A stretch of 64,000 nt of DNA from Penicillium oxalicum (taxonomy: Eukaryota; Ascomycota; Eurotiomycetes; Eurotiales; Aspergillaceae): contig NC_064655.1 in assembly GCF_001723175.1 (NCBI RefSeq), positions 558,001-622,000 on the forward strand, given 5' to 3'. Both the position numbers and the translations under genes were made by a program. Shown in pieces: positions 12,894 to 24,018 of the stretch. Numbering within the stretch: position 1 is the first letter of the stretch; each line of letters opens with the position of its first letter. The notes under the pieces are model-generated. The model saw only the letters and a list, made by a program, of their open reading frames with translations. It searched no databases and was not told the DNA's origin.

Positions 12894-14057
12894 ATGAACG
12901 AAATCTTCAAGGCACCTCCCGAGCCCGCCACCCCTCTGGGTCGCTACCGTGTCCTCTCTTCCACGGCCGGTATTCGGGTCTCGCCGCTCCAGCTGGGCGG
13001 CATGTCCATTGGCGACGCCTGGAATCAATTCATGGGGAGCATGAGCAAGGAGCAATCCTTCAAGCTCCTCGATGCTTTCTTTGAGGCCGGGGGTAACTTC
13101 ATCGATACCGCCAACAACTACCAAAACGAGCAGTCCGAGGCCTGGATCGGCGAATGGATGACCGCTCGCAAGAACCGTGATCAGATTGTTCTCGCCACCA
13201 AGTTCACTACGGACTACCGCACCTGGGAGCTCGGCAAGGGCAAGGCTCCCAACGTGTTGGGCAACCACAAGCGAAGCATGTTCAACAGCGTGCGCGATTC
13301 CCTGCGCAAACTGCAAACCGACTACATCGATGTGCTGTATCTGCACTGGTGGGATCATACGACCTCGATCGAAGAGGTAATGGACTCCCTGCATATTCTC
13401 GTCGAGCAAGGCAAGGTCATGTACCTGGGTATCTCAGACAGTCCCGCCTGGGTCGTCTCGGCGGCCAACACGTATGCTCGCGCACATGGCAAGACGCCCT
13501 TCTCGGTCTACCAGGGCCGATGGAATGTGATGCGTCGTGACTTTGAGCGCGAGATCCTCCCTATGGCCCGACACTTTGGCATGGCCCTGGCCCCCTGGGA
13601 TGTCCTGGGCGGCGGTCACTTCCAAACAGCGAAGCAGCTGGAGGCCCGAAAAGCCAACAGCGAGGGCTTGCGCAATATCATGGGCGCGGATCAGACCGAC
13701 GAGGAGCGTCGGATTTCCGAGGCTCTCGCCAAGGTTGCGGCCGAGCACAACATCGAGTCGGTTACCGCCGTGGCTCTGGCCTACGTCTTGTGCAAATGCC
13801 CCAATGTCTTCCCCATCGTCGGTGGGCGCAAGGTGGAACATCTCCACGACAACATCCAAGCTCTATCGATCCGTTTGACGGAGCAGCAAATCCAATTCCT
13901 CGAGTCCGCAAACGAATTCGACGTCGGCTTCCCGTCCAATTTCATCGGGCCCGACCCCGCTACTACGGTGGGTAAGCTCTTCGGCATCGCGGGCACTGCC
14001 GGGCATGTGGACTTGGTCAAGGCGCCCATGGCGATTGGATACGAACCTGGTAATTGA
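12894..14057 (+). CDS. Aldo-keto reductase, aryl-alcohol dehydrogenase / norsolorinic acid reductase type
   Basis: Single exon, 387 residues, typical for the AKR9-like fungal branch (AflE/NorA, yeast Aad enzymes). The TIM-barrel AKR catalytic tetrad can be placed: D71 and Y76 in [10 protein letters not shown]103 in LATKF, and H151 in LYLHWWDH. The NADPH-binding end shows [10 protein letters not shown] near residue 310. The expected reaction is NADPH-dependent reduction of an aromatic or aliphatic aldehyde or ketone. AflE-like enzymes act on norsolorinic acid, but most homologues are uncharacterised, so the substrate here is open. The start is supported by the family's N-terminal length and by a TATA-like element about 150 bp upstream. 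It is convergent with glucokinase. Confidence 0.93.
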   Translation: MNEIFKAPPEPATPLGRYRVLSSTAGIRVSPLQLGGMSIGDAWNQFMGSMSKEQSFKLLDAFFEAGGNFIDTANNYQNEQSEAWIGEWMTARKNRDQIVLATKFTTDYRTWELGKGKAPNVLGNHKRSMFNSVRDSLRKLQTDYIDVLYLHWWDHTTSIEEVMDSLHILVEQGKVMYLGISDSPAWVVSAANTYARAHGKTPFSVYQGRWNVMRRDFEREILPMARHFGMALAPWDVLGGGHFQTAKQLEARKANSEGLRNIMGADQTDEERRISEALAKVAAEHNIESVTAVALAYVLCKCPNVFPIVGGRKVEHLHDNIQALSIRLTEQQIQFLESANEFDVGFPSNFIGPDPATTVGKLFGIAGTAGHVDLVKAPMAIGYEPGN

Positions 14058-14844
14058 AGCGTGGAAATCTCACCTGTACACAGCAACTGAGTCGGCAGGG
14101 TGATTTGTACATAATGAATCTTTGTACACATACAAATCGAACAAACACATAATGAATCACACTCGAAGTCCAGTTTTTATCCCCCGCAACCTGTATCGCG
14201 CGGTAGTCCTCACTGACGACCGAGCAATTCCCCAAGATGGCGACCGTTAACTCCCTACTCAGGAAGAAAAAGTGTACGGGGAAAGATGCAAAATTGCAAA
14301 GTTTCAATGTATTGAGGTAAGTACCATTCCATTTATCGGCATCGCTTGGCTCAGGGATAGTGCTCATGCAACCGCGGGAGCCATCGTCGTCGCCCAGTGA
14401 TAGAAACAGGAAAAAAGAAATCTCTAAGGATTCACACTGCGGTGTGTGCGCCAGGTAAAATATCAACATTATGAAATAACAAAACACGGGGAGCGTACAT
14501 TTGCACGGTCACCCTGCCAGCCGCTTCATCGTCGAGACATCGCAACCGGATCCAAAGTGGCTACCGATTGCTCTTGCACTTGTCGAGAAGGGTTGATCAT
14601 CAAAGTCTGATCCCGGGCGATTCATTCTCGCCAAAGACATCAGGTCATGCGAAGGGGAAGCGTGATGGTGGCACCATAGTGCCGGAGAAGACATGGGGCT
14701 CACGGCCGAGCCGTGCCCGCCGTAGAAACTGGCCCAGCCAGGAGACTAAAAGTGGTTTTGGAAAGAAAAGAAGCGATATCGGGTCGTGAGAATTATGGGA
14801 ATACCGGAGGAACAAACAAAATGATTCATGGTGCATGAACATCA
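14058..14844. other. Intergenic between convergent AKR and glucokinase
   Basis: 787 bp of 3' flanking sequence; no gene recognised. Confidence 0.6.
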
Positions 14845-16423
14845 TCAGTCGTCTCTCTTGGTGGGCAATTGCATGGTATCATCCTTGCTGGCAACAAGGG
14901 CGATCAGGGCAGCGCCAACGCCACTGCCATCCTTGGAGATACCGATGCGGACCTTCTTCTCACCCGCAACTCCAACCTGGGGCATCTCACGCATGGCCTC
15001 GCGGATGTAATCTTCAAACTTGGGGTAGAACTCCACAAGACTGCCGTCAACTCCGACGTCGACCATATTTTCGGTCTCGAGCTTGCCAGTGTGGATGAGA
15101 ACGGCCGCGATAGGGACAGCGCTGAGACGGGCAGCACGCTTGCCGATGGCGTGAACAATGGTCTTCACGGCCTGGCACTCGTCATTGCTGGGGTTCTCAA
15201 TCTTCAGGTGATCCTTGAGAGCGGCCTTGACCTCGCTGAAGTCCTTGCTAGTGTCTGCCTCGACTTGGCTCAGCAGACTCGTGTCCAGCCCCCATTGGCG
15301 GTAGAAGAGAGAATCGGCGGGGATGGAGACGGAGGAGTTCTGGCTGGGCTTGAAGAGGCCGAATTCGGGGTTGTTGTGCAGGCTCAGCAGAGCGCGGCGC
15401 AGAATCTCACCCAAGAACATGCCCGAGACACGCTTCTCGAACATCTGCACACCGGGGTTGTTGCTATCCGCATCAAGCTCACGGTCATAGATGGTGTCGG
15501 GCAGCACGCTCATTTGGTTGTCGAAGCTACCCCACTCGGCGTTGATGATCATCTCCCCGGTGGAGCTGTCATATTGCGCATCCTTCATGTCCTTGAGCTT
15601 GGTCACCTTTTCAAGCTTCTCAACGTAGGCACCGTTGGTACCGGTACCAAAAATGGCACCCAGGAGAGTTCCGGTCTCGCCGGGAGAGGTGTACGAGCGA
15701 GCCATGAGGGTACCGACGGTGTCGTTCACCAGCGCGGCCACGCGCACGGGGAGGTTGAGCTCATCAATCGCAGACTGCAGGAGAGCGCAGACATCTTGAC
15801 CCACCGCGTCGGGGATGTTGAAGCCCTTGGTCCAACGAATGAGAGTGCCCGAGTTGATACCGCACTGGCGCACGGGGAAACTGAAGGTGAATCCAAGGTC
15901 GAACAGGTCCTCGATCTTGTTGCCGTCACGACGGCGGCGCAGGTGAGCCTCGAAGTGCTCATTGTGGTGGATGCGCAAGAAAGCCTCGATCTGACGGGCC
16001 AGGAAAAGGAAGAGCTCCTTGGATGTTCCGGAGACCATGAGTTCCCGGGGGATCATGATTTTCGACTGCGTGAGGGAGAAGGTCGTGTCACCGTGGAGCT
16101 GAACGGAGCAGACACGGAAGTTGGTGCCACCCAAGTCGACTGCAAGATACAGACCCTAGAACACAGAGTCAGTATTCAGCTCTTTTCGGTGCACTTTTCT
16201 GGGCAGGAGCGGGGAGGGACTGGGGATCACTCCTTGTTACCTTTTCTGTGCCATTGGGGACCGCAGTCACGAAAGTGGGAATTTGGCTCAATGTGGTGTT
16301 TTCCTTTGCGAGGCCCTCGTTTGATTGCTTGATGTACTCTTCAACACCCCGCTTCACCTGGTCCGCGGGGTAGTCAAACTCGCGCGCAATGCGCGTAGCC
16401 TCGTTCAGCAGAGCAGACGACAT
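14845..16423 (-). CDS. glkA: Glucokinase (hexokinase family)
   Basis: Two exons on the minus strand, 16423-16241 and 16155-14845, with an 85 bp phase-0 intron; 497 residues, close to Aspergillus GlkA. It phosphorylates glucose with ATP to glucose 6-phosphate at the entry of glycolysis. The phosphate-1 motif AVDLGGTNFRV spans the region just after the splice junction (about residues 66-76), the hexose signature LGFTFSFPVRQCGINSG follows, and the catalytic aspartate lies in VNDTVGT at about 206. The C-terminal adenosine motif contains VGVDGSL. The N-terminal helix (MSSALLNEATRIAREF) matches the glucokinase rather than hexokinase branch. In-frame Met codons upstream in the exon 1 frame are less likely because they add non-conserved sequence. 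Confidence 0.95.
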
Positions 16424-19400
16424 GGTGGGGCTGAGAAGGAAGAAGGGTAGGTTACGAGCCCGGTGAGTTGATGGATTGAAGATCGGAAGGTATGAGGAGG
16501 GGATCAACAACCAGGGCGAGGAGAATGGTATGACAAAAAGAGAAGGCGAAGGATGGAAAGAAGAAAAGAACCGAGAGACGAAGAAAGTTTCAGAAAAAGC
16601 GACGACGAGGGTAAGTCTGCGCGCGTGCCAAGTGGGATGACAGCGGGGTCCATGAGGTCAGTCCGTCCCTTGCGGCGGTACATGGAATACCAATTTACAA
16701 TACGGTTTGATCCCCGTTTTCTCCTGTAAAAGATAGTTTTGGTCATTCGTCACGCGGGGCCACTTTGGTGCCAGCCCGTTGAATTGGATGTGTATCACTA
16801 GAAGTTTCGGGTTCATCGGAGCGGATCTACTGTACTGTAAAACAATCGCATGGATTCTTGTCGGCATGTTTGTCTGGCAACCCATCAATCGGACATTGCT
16901 GAATTCCAATCGCCTGCGACAGCATTCCCGATGCTTGGTTAGCTAGAGATAGTGCAATCAAATCGCCTTTTTTGAATAATTGACCAGCCTTCATATGTAT
17001 AATCTGTCTCGGCCTTTTCCTCGCGTCTGCTGGACGTCTCAAAGACCCCCCAAAAGAAAGACAGAGAGACTCGGTGTAACGGTCCAGATCGACAGGGCAC
17101 CGATACTGACATACCGAAGTGACCGTTCGATTGCGGCCTGTCAGACCGTAGCCAGGTTCTCCCAATACCAGCCAAATACACCCCGCGGGGCCGAAATTTT
17201 CAAGCCACCGAGTCGACCCGTGCCTACTTTTGTCGCAGTCATGACGGCATAAAAGGTCTTCCCTGCTCTCGGCGATTCCATTGCGCACGCCCGTAAACAT
17301 TGTGGGGAGTTGCTCTGCCCCAATGTGGGCTTGTTCTGTGTAATCGGTACCACTGTGTCCGTGGCTCTTGCGAGTCGCAGCACTTCTCTGGTCTCCCCCG
17401 ACTTCACCGGTGAGCGACAGTGGCTTAGGCGCCCCCGGGAAAGACCGAGGAGACGGGGCAAAGATGGGTCACTGCGGACAGGGGACGGGGAAATACTGAG
17501 TGGGAGAAGAGTTTCGACGATGCGTCCGTGGTCCTTTCGGCCACTCGGACCGTCGGGGAGTGCACTCATCTGGGAGAAGGAGCCTTGAAGCGTGATTTGT
17601 CGATTCGTACCAGGACGTCGAAACTTGGCTCCAGAATGTGTTCCCTATGCATCACTGCATAAACTCTACAGTGTCGTAAAGCTTCGAAGCTGGCAGTCTT
17701 GGTCACAGCTGAGGGTTGCAGTGCCGGCGTGACGGACATGATGTCCAGGTATCAGCTCGATGAAGACATCTGAGACCGTCTTTTTTTTTGAGGGGTATAT
17801 GAGAATCGGTGTCGGAACAGTCCCAGTCATTCGAGTGAAAGGGCAAGTCGAGGGCCTCGGGATCCCGGGGGAGCCATTCGGCTTCTTCGCGAGGCTCGGC
17901 CAGCCGAAGGCAGAACCACTCAAATTGGGTGCAGGAGTTCGCCTGAGCCGAGCAGTCTCGGAATCCCGACCCCTCGACTCACTTTCCCACACGCTGTGAC
18001 TAATGGCAATGCGGAATCCGTCTGGAGAGTGGGGTAAAGGCTGGAGCACAGCGGACTTCAAGGAGGGTTTGACCGCTCAATTGGTCGAGATGGGAAGTCT
18101 TCTAGAAAAAAAAAACGATTTCAACCCCTGACCGTGACGATAATTCAAAATACGGCAATTTATTTCGGTCGTATAGGCAGACTCTATCTGTGCTGAATGG
18201 CTGTATCCCCCACCATCCATGGATACCAGGCAGTGACCTCATGTTCTATTTGGGTCCTCGCTTTACTGGGTAAAATACAGCCTCCGTTTGGTAGAGTTCC
18301 AGGAACGATGGCGTCTGTTGGGATCAACAAACATATACACGGGGGATCGTGGTGCCGTTACGTCAGTGCACGACCGTACCTGGTGGTAGACACCCTTTCC
18401 TGCGGTCCATTACCAGATATGTACTATTACCTGTGAGCCCTCGATTCGTGATGGGATAGGAGGGTACTGGTACTTCGAGATCGTAGTGAAAGGATCTGCG
18501 AATCTAAGTTCACATCATCTGAAGCGGTCAGTTGAACATCAGTCCAATAATAGATTACAGTTGGAGATACTCTCGTAGGGTTGGGGGAGCCTGATCTATC
18601 TTCCCTCCCGCACCTACATACGTGCCTACCTCGTATACATCCTTCTGGAGACATCATTCATGGGTGGATGGTACCACTGTACTTCGAGTTAGCACACCTA
18701 AAGGGGGTGACCACCAAGAACTGTTCAAGTGGAGGGAATCTGAGATCATTAGGTACATGTAGTTGATACTTACTATTAGGTATAGGTCCGATCAATATGG
18801 ACACCGACCAGAGTCACACCCCCAATCTCTATCTATTTTCGAAACCTCGCATCAAGAGATCCACCTACCCCAGGTATGGGATCCAGATAGAAAGTAGCTG
18901 GTTTGGACCTTGTGATATATAACTGTAGACGGGACACGTACCGAAATCATGGAATGCCCAATTGATGTAACCATGTGACCATCCATGTTCCTGTGATGCG
19001 AAATGGGCAACGGAGCGAAACAATGAGCTTTTGAAACAACTTCATGAATGAGCTAATCCATACGGGTTCGCCATTTTTACCACGAGTCAGGTCTCCACCG
19101 TAACTCGTTTGTGGACGTAGCGCTGAAATGTTCTACAATAGCCCGTGGTTAGGTCCATCACGCGCGGCCAATGCCTTCTTTGAACCAAGCAGAACCTTGG
19201 ATCAAGCACTCGTACGGGTTAATAAAACGCTCGGCCATGGAGAATATTGGGATCCAAGCAGATTTCAGCTTTCTCATTCTCATCGAGTATTGCAACCTCA
19301 CAGCCAATATGTAGCACCGAGATCTGGAGCTCATGCACGTACGGACCTGCTGTGATCCCTCAGGCAGGAAGAGGTCCCCGCGGGCGGCCCCGATGACTAA

Positions 19401-19520
19401 GCCCATACCCGGGCACGTGATTCAAAGTATCGGAGCTTCGGGTCAATTGTGGTGTTCCGATGACAGTCCTTCGATTCTGGAAAAAGACTCGACGGCCATT
19501 ACATCCTGCCATCTGGAAGA
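16424..19520. other. Intergenic, 3.1 kb, glucokinase and MIC19 promoters
   Basis: The two flanking genes are divergent. A perfect ten-base palindrome CCCCGCGGGG sits at 17181-17190. ORFs up to 142 codons on the minus strand show no domain. No tRNA or repeat was recognised. Confidence 0.55.
16643..16759. promoter_or_regulatory. Two GCGGGG motifs upstream of glucokinase (possible CreA sites)
   Basis: GCGGGG occurs at 16643-16648 and 16754-16759, 220-336 bp before the glkA start. This matches the SYGGRG consensus of the carbon catabolite repressor CreA. The motif is short and common, so this is only suggestive. Confidence 0.25.
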
Positions 19521-20479
19521 ATGGGCGCTGGCAGTTCCAAACCCGAGGCGGGAGGTAGCTCCCAACACGTCTTCACAAGGTACACTTGGTATCCCCGGTG
19601 GTGACCCGTCGATGTGGCCAGAGCGTAGTCAAGGCGGGAAACGGAAATCGCAAGAACCGGTTTCGTGAAGCGCGATTGTCATGATATCCGTGTCAATGGG
19701 CATCTGCGAACGAGAATGACCTGACAAATGAGCCAAAGCTAATACGAAATCCTCTGCGCAGCAACTCCCCCGTCCAATTCTCCTCCAACCTAGTCGAGGC
19801 TCTCCAGTCCACTTCCGAGGTTCGTTTGGATACCAGCCCCAGACCCCAAGGCGCGGCCTCAAACAACCGATACAAAGTAAACAAAAAAAAAACTAACAAT
19901 ATCACCCTTTCTTTGTATTCTTCCGTTCAGACCGACTCATCCCGTGCCAAGGCCCTGGAACTCGAGATTCAAAACCGAGTCGCCCAGGAACTTCAACGTC
20001 TCCACGAGCGTGAACAGCAAACCCTCGCTGAGATCGAGAAGCGTCTCTCTGAAGCCAAGGACAATGGCTCCATCCCCGCGAGCAGCGCGACTTTCCCTGT
20101 CGCCTATTCCTCATCTGGATACCCCGCTGGATCTCTGAACCTGGATGCGCCTCGTATTCCCTTCGCCGGTCGTGAGTACGACGCATCGCCCGTTTTCGCC
20201 GCGCCCCAAGAACCTGCTGCCCAGCCCCAGCAGCCCGCCGCCAACCGTGAGCTCTCGCGGGACTCTGTCATGAGCCAGATCGATGTGCTGCGCAGCCGTC
20301 TCGACGGACGGAGAAAGTTGGTGGAGCTCGATGAGGGGGTCGAAAAGGCCAAGGCCGATGTCGTTAGCTGTCTGCGCGTGCACGACAGGCGACCCTTGGA
20401 TTGCTGGAAGGAGGTCGAGTCTTTCAAGAAGGAGGTTGCCAAGATGGAGGCCGCCTTTGTGGATCGTGTCGTTGGGTAG
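19521..20479 (+). CDS. mic19: MICOS complex subunit Mic19 (AIM13-like, DUF1690)
   Basis: Three exons: 19521-19579, 19762-19819 and 19931-20479, with introns of 182 and 111 bp; 221 residues. The start MGAGSSKPEAGG has the form of an N-myristoylation signal (Gly2, Ser6). It is followed by SPVQFSSNLVEALQ assembled over the first splice, then a coiled coil (about residues 45-80) rich in Arg, Glu and Leu. A Pro/Gln linker and a C-terminal helical pair carrying a CX10C pair (CLRVHDRRPLDC) follow, matching the CHCH-type end of Mic19. The protein lies on the intermembrane face of the inner mitochondrial membrane and links Mic60 with the crista junction complex. Exon 1 is only 59 bases and is recognisable only after splicing. 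The gene is convergent with pop1. Confidence 0.9.
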
Positions 20480-20798
20480 ATCTCATTTTCAGGCATACGG
20501 TTCATGTTTCTTGGGGTTGACAAGGCCCTGATAATGAAAGATCTCGGCCTGCGCATGTTGTAGTGTATGTATAGATGGTGCATGTTTTTTCCTTCCTCCG
20601 CTTTACATCCTGGTTTCTCAAATCGCAAGAAGAGCCCGCATCGCGGCGACTACAATGAAGCTACTCTGCATAGTGGTCTACAAAAGCCCTAGGGTATTGC
20701 TGAGGCGGAAAGACAGAAAGTATTCATCACTTCCACTGAGGTTGACTGTGTTCAAGATTAAATCACCGGGGTATCGAGAAACTTTTGATATAAATCTA
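20480..20798. other. Short intergenic between convergent MIC19 and POP1
   Basis: 319 bp of shared 3' flank; nothing recognised. Confidence 0.6.
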
Positions 20799-23487
20799 TC
20801 ACACAAACTCCCATGTTCCAAGCCGTCCAACCCGCTCACCCGCAGTCCGGACAATACATAGTTTGCGTTCACTTGGCTTCTGACAAGGTGTCACAACCTT
20901 CGACAGGAGTATCGATCCGATTCCTGTCCCCTTGCCCTCTGAAAGATTAAAGTTCCCAGCAGTGACAAAGCCGATGAGATCCTCTTCTGCGGGACAATCA
21001 CAATGATCAGATCCAGATTCCTCGGAGACGACAGCCGACACCAATCTCTCTGCAAGCTGACGTTGTGTTTCTTCCTTCGGAAAGGATACTTTTTGATTTG
21101 AGTTCTTTCGTCCATTCGCCGCCGGCTTAGACGACGATGCACGATCAAGCCAGCGTTTCCGGACCACGGGATCAGTGGGGAGGCGGTAAATCCGCGCACA
21201 TGGCACGGGGGTCCCACGATTGAGGAGCGTGAGATGTATCGTAGCCAGCGCCGATGTATCAATGGTTGTTTTGGCAAGTCTTGTGAACAGCTGGCTCGTT
21301 TCCCCCGAGAGATTTCGGACGTTGTGAATGCCCAAAGGCGGGATAGAAGGAGCCTGGACGTCGTTCTGCTCTCCAGAGACATCCGGCGCGGTCGTCTGCT
21401 GTGGCGGTCCTTCCACGAGTCTCTGCCAGTCACAGGCCCATCCGTGGCCAATCTCACCCTTGGGATGACCATCTGCTATGACGAGACTGCCAAACTCGAC
21501 TCGCCGACCTTTCGGCCGCCTCTCCCACTGACGGCGAGTCTTCTGGGTCTCTCGCTGGCACCACTCCCAGCCAGCACGCGTACCGGGGAAATCTCCCGGG
21601 AACCATGGCTGGCCAGCCTCAAAGGCAAGTTGTTGCTGTTCCTTCAATCCACCTAATCGGGGGTTTCCTCCACTGGAGAGGGGATAAAACATAAGTGAAT
21701 ACCACACGGGGACCACACATTTCCAAGGCAAAAGAACTGTCCAAGAGCCCGGAGCAGAGTTTCTGGTTTTCTGAGACTGCGGACGGCTGGCAAGGATTAT
21801 CACAGGAATGTGTGGATCTGTGGGTTGAGCCGGGGGATATTTGCCTGGTCCTGCCAGCGTGCGACGGCGACTGATTGCCTTTTGGCTCGGGAGCTGTCTC
21901 GTAGCCGCAAGACGACTGGGCCGGTCAAAGAGAGAGGAAGGTCCTTGTGTTTGATCTGGTGGCCAAGTCGCGAGTAATGTTGCCAAGTTATTCATATGGG
22001 TGTCAGTGTCCGGGGGGTTGAGAGTAGATGAAGGAAATCGCAAACGGGGATCTGCCACAGAGAACGACAATAGAGCATTGCTTGGGAGAGATGAAGGATT
22101 GGACACGCCAAGTAGAGATGGCCAAGTATCCTCAGGACTTTGTGCATTCGCCTTTTCTGGGCGAGGTATAGGCTGCAAGGTAGCCAGCAGAGCCTCGGTA
22201 GACCCTGGACCGGAGATCTCAATGCTGCCTATCTCGAACCGGAGGTCTTCTACCATGACCGGTGGGTTTTGTCGCTTGGAGATCTCCAGCAGATCGGCCC
22301 AGAGTTGGAGGAATGCAGAGGGGTGGATACGTATGAAGAGCTTTCGTCGCAAAGCCTTCGGGGCAGCTGTAGGCTTTTCTACGTCCACCATTTCCACATC
22401 CTCGTTCCTTGCCTGCACACACCAGATCAGCGTGATAGGTGCTATGGCCCGAGTGGGCTGTTCCTTCTCGAATGCCCAGGCTTGCAACGATCTGGTTCCA
22501 GCCCTCCACTTCTTCCCCTTTCCACCCCACGCCTCGTCGCCATTGACGCCGATTGCTCTCAGAACAGACTCAATACAGGACTCATTTCCTTCGAGTTGCA
22601 CTGTAGACATGTAACTCATGTCCCATGCGACAGCACCGCGGGCGCCATGGGCCCGGTGTGTGGGTCGGTAGCTTTTCTCTGTCGGTGAAATGGGAATAGC
22701 AAAGCGCCAAATCGGATCTTTGCTAGTTGCCATATGAGCCCGTTTCGCATGATACATGTGTGTGGGCAACCATGTCTTGCATCTCTGACGCTTGCGGAAC
22801 TTGGACTCTGGAGGTGGCGGGCGTGATAGTTTGCCTTTCTTGATCTTCGGCACACGAGGCGCGGTTTGGAAAGTGTGACTGCCTTCTTTCTCCGCAAGGG
22901 CCTCTGTTTCTTTATCCCTTTCCGCTTTAGCTGCCGCACGCCTATTCTTCGACTTCTTATTGAGGTTTTGGAGGCGTCGAGCGGTCTCCAGGCGGATGCG
23001 CATCATTTGACTGGGTTTGCGACGACGGGCAGTGACGGTGGGCGTATTGTCTTCGACCATCTTGAATACCAAAATGTCAGCAACCAGAAACGCTCATGGA
23101 TACCCCACGCTCAGCAATGAGCAAAGCATAAGCCCGATCAAAAGAACATACCTCACGGTTTGCCCGCGCTCGTAACCTCCGCGGAACTCGTTTGACATTG
23201 TGACTTGCCGTGCGACGTCGCAGCGCACGAGGAACCTTTTGGAAAGCCCGGGTCGTCAGGGCATTTTTGGACCGCTGCATACCCTGTTCGAGGGCTTGAA
23301 TCTCAAATGCTCGAGCGGCGGCGTACGCGGCCACGTCGAGCTCGCCCGTAGCTGAGAGGGCGGCGTCGGTGGATTGCACAGCCAAGGTACGGGCATCGAA
23401 AGTCTTGGCTCGCTTCCTTGCGGCTCCAGTGTTGCCAGAAGGTCCATGTTGACCGAGCTGCTTCCGCTTTGCCACATTGGACGCCAT
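20799..23487 (-). CDS. pop1: Ribonuclease P/MRP protein subunit Pop1
   Basis: Two exons on the minus strand, 23487-23152 and 23060-20799, with a 91 bp phase-0 intron; 865 residues. Pop1 is the largest protein of RNase P (tRNA 5' processing) and RNase MRP (rRNA processing) and acts in the nucleus and nucleolus. The N-terminal POP1 domain is visible: RRRTASHNVKRVPRRLRARA before the splice, and KTWLPTHMYHAKRAHM after it. The central-to-C-terminal part has the POPLD pattern (LGGLKEQQQLAFEAG, WFPGDFPGTRAG). The end (IGFVTAGNFNLSEGKG, then ERKLCIVRTAGE) matches the conserved Pop1 C-terminus. Basic clusters in the first 250 residues suit RNA binding and nuclear import. Confidence 0.95.
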
Positions 23488-24018
23488 CCTGGCGAAGGGT
23501 GGAGGTTCAGATGCCTAGAGCTTCACAACCTTTGGTGTGTCAAAAAGAAAGTTGTGAGTGCTTGGCGCGTGGTTATGACCAGCGGCCCCACCTGCGGCGG
23601 AGGAACATCGACGAGGCTTCCTGCACGGCAGTGTGGCCGCTTTCGAGATCATCTTCAAGTTGGGTCTTCAGTTGCGCGGAGTGTATGGAGTGCCTTAGGG
23701 AAAAAGAGATACCGCATAAGGGCATAGCATTGGCCTTGAGAGATCTGAGTGAAATGAGGCCATGATCTCGACTTCGTAATATTCAATCTCGGATACCCAC
23801 TATCAATTCTACCCGGCATGTCTTGATGGTCGATCGGATTCACCAATGCTCGTGGAGCAGTCGTGTTCAGATGTATTTAGAAAGCATCGAGGTCATAAGC
23901 TATGAGCCGGGTGGATAGATACAAGAGTCATTTTGAAAACAGATAACCATCCTATGTAGCAAACAAGGTAGAGCGTATCATGTTCTCGGCAGGTGGAGAT
24001 TTTTTTGCTTCGTTTCCC
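23488..24018. other. Intergenic: POP1 promoter and 3' flank of TRI12-like gene
   Basis: 531 bp between two minus-strand genes; no gene recognised. Confidence 0.6.

Noticed and set aside
14869..16332. 487-codon plus-strand ORF
   Set aside because: It is an antisense shadow of the glucokinase exons, which carry clear hexokinase motifs on the minus strand.
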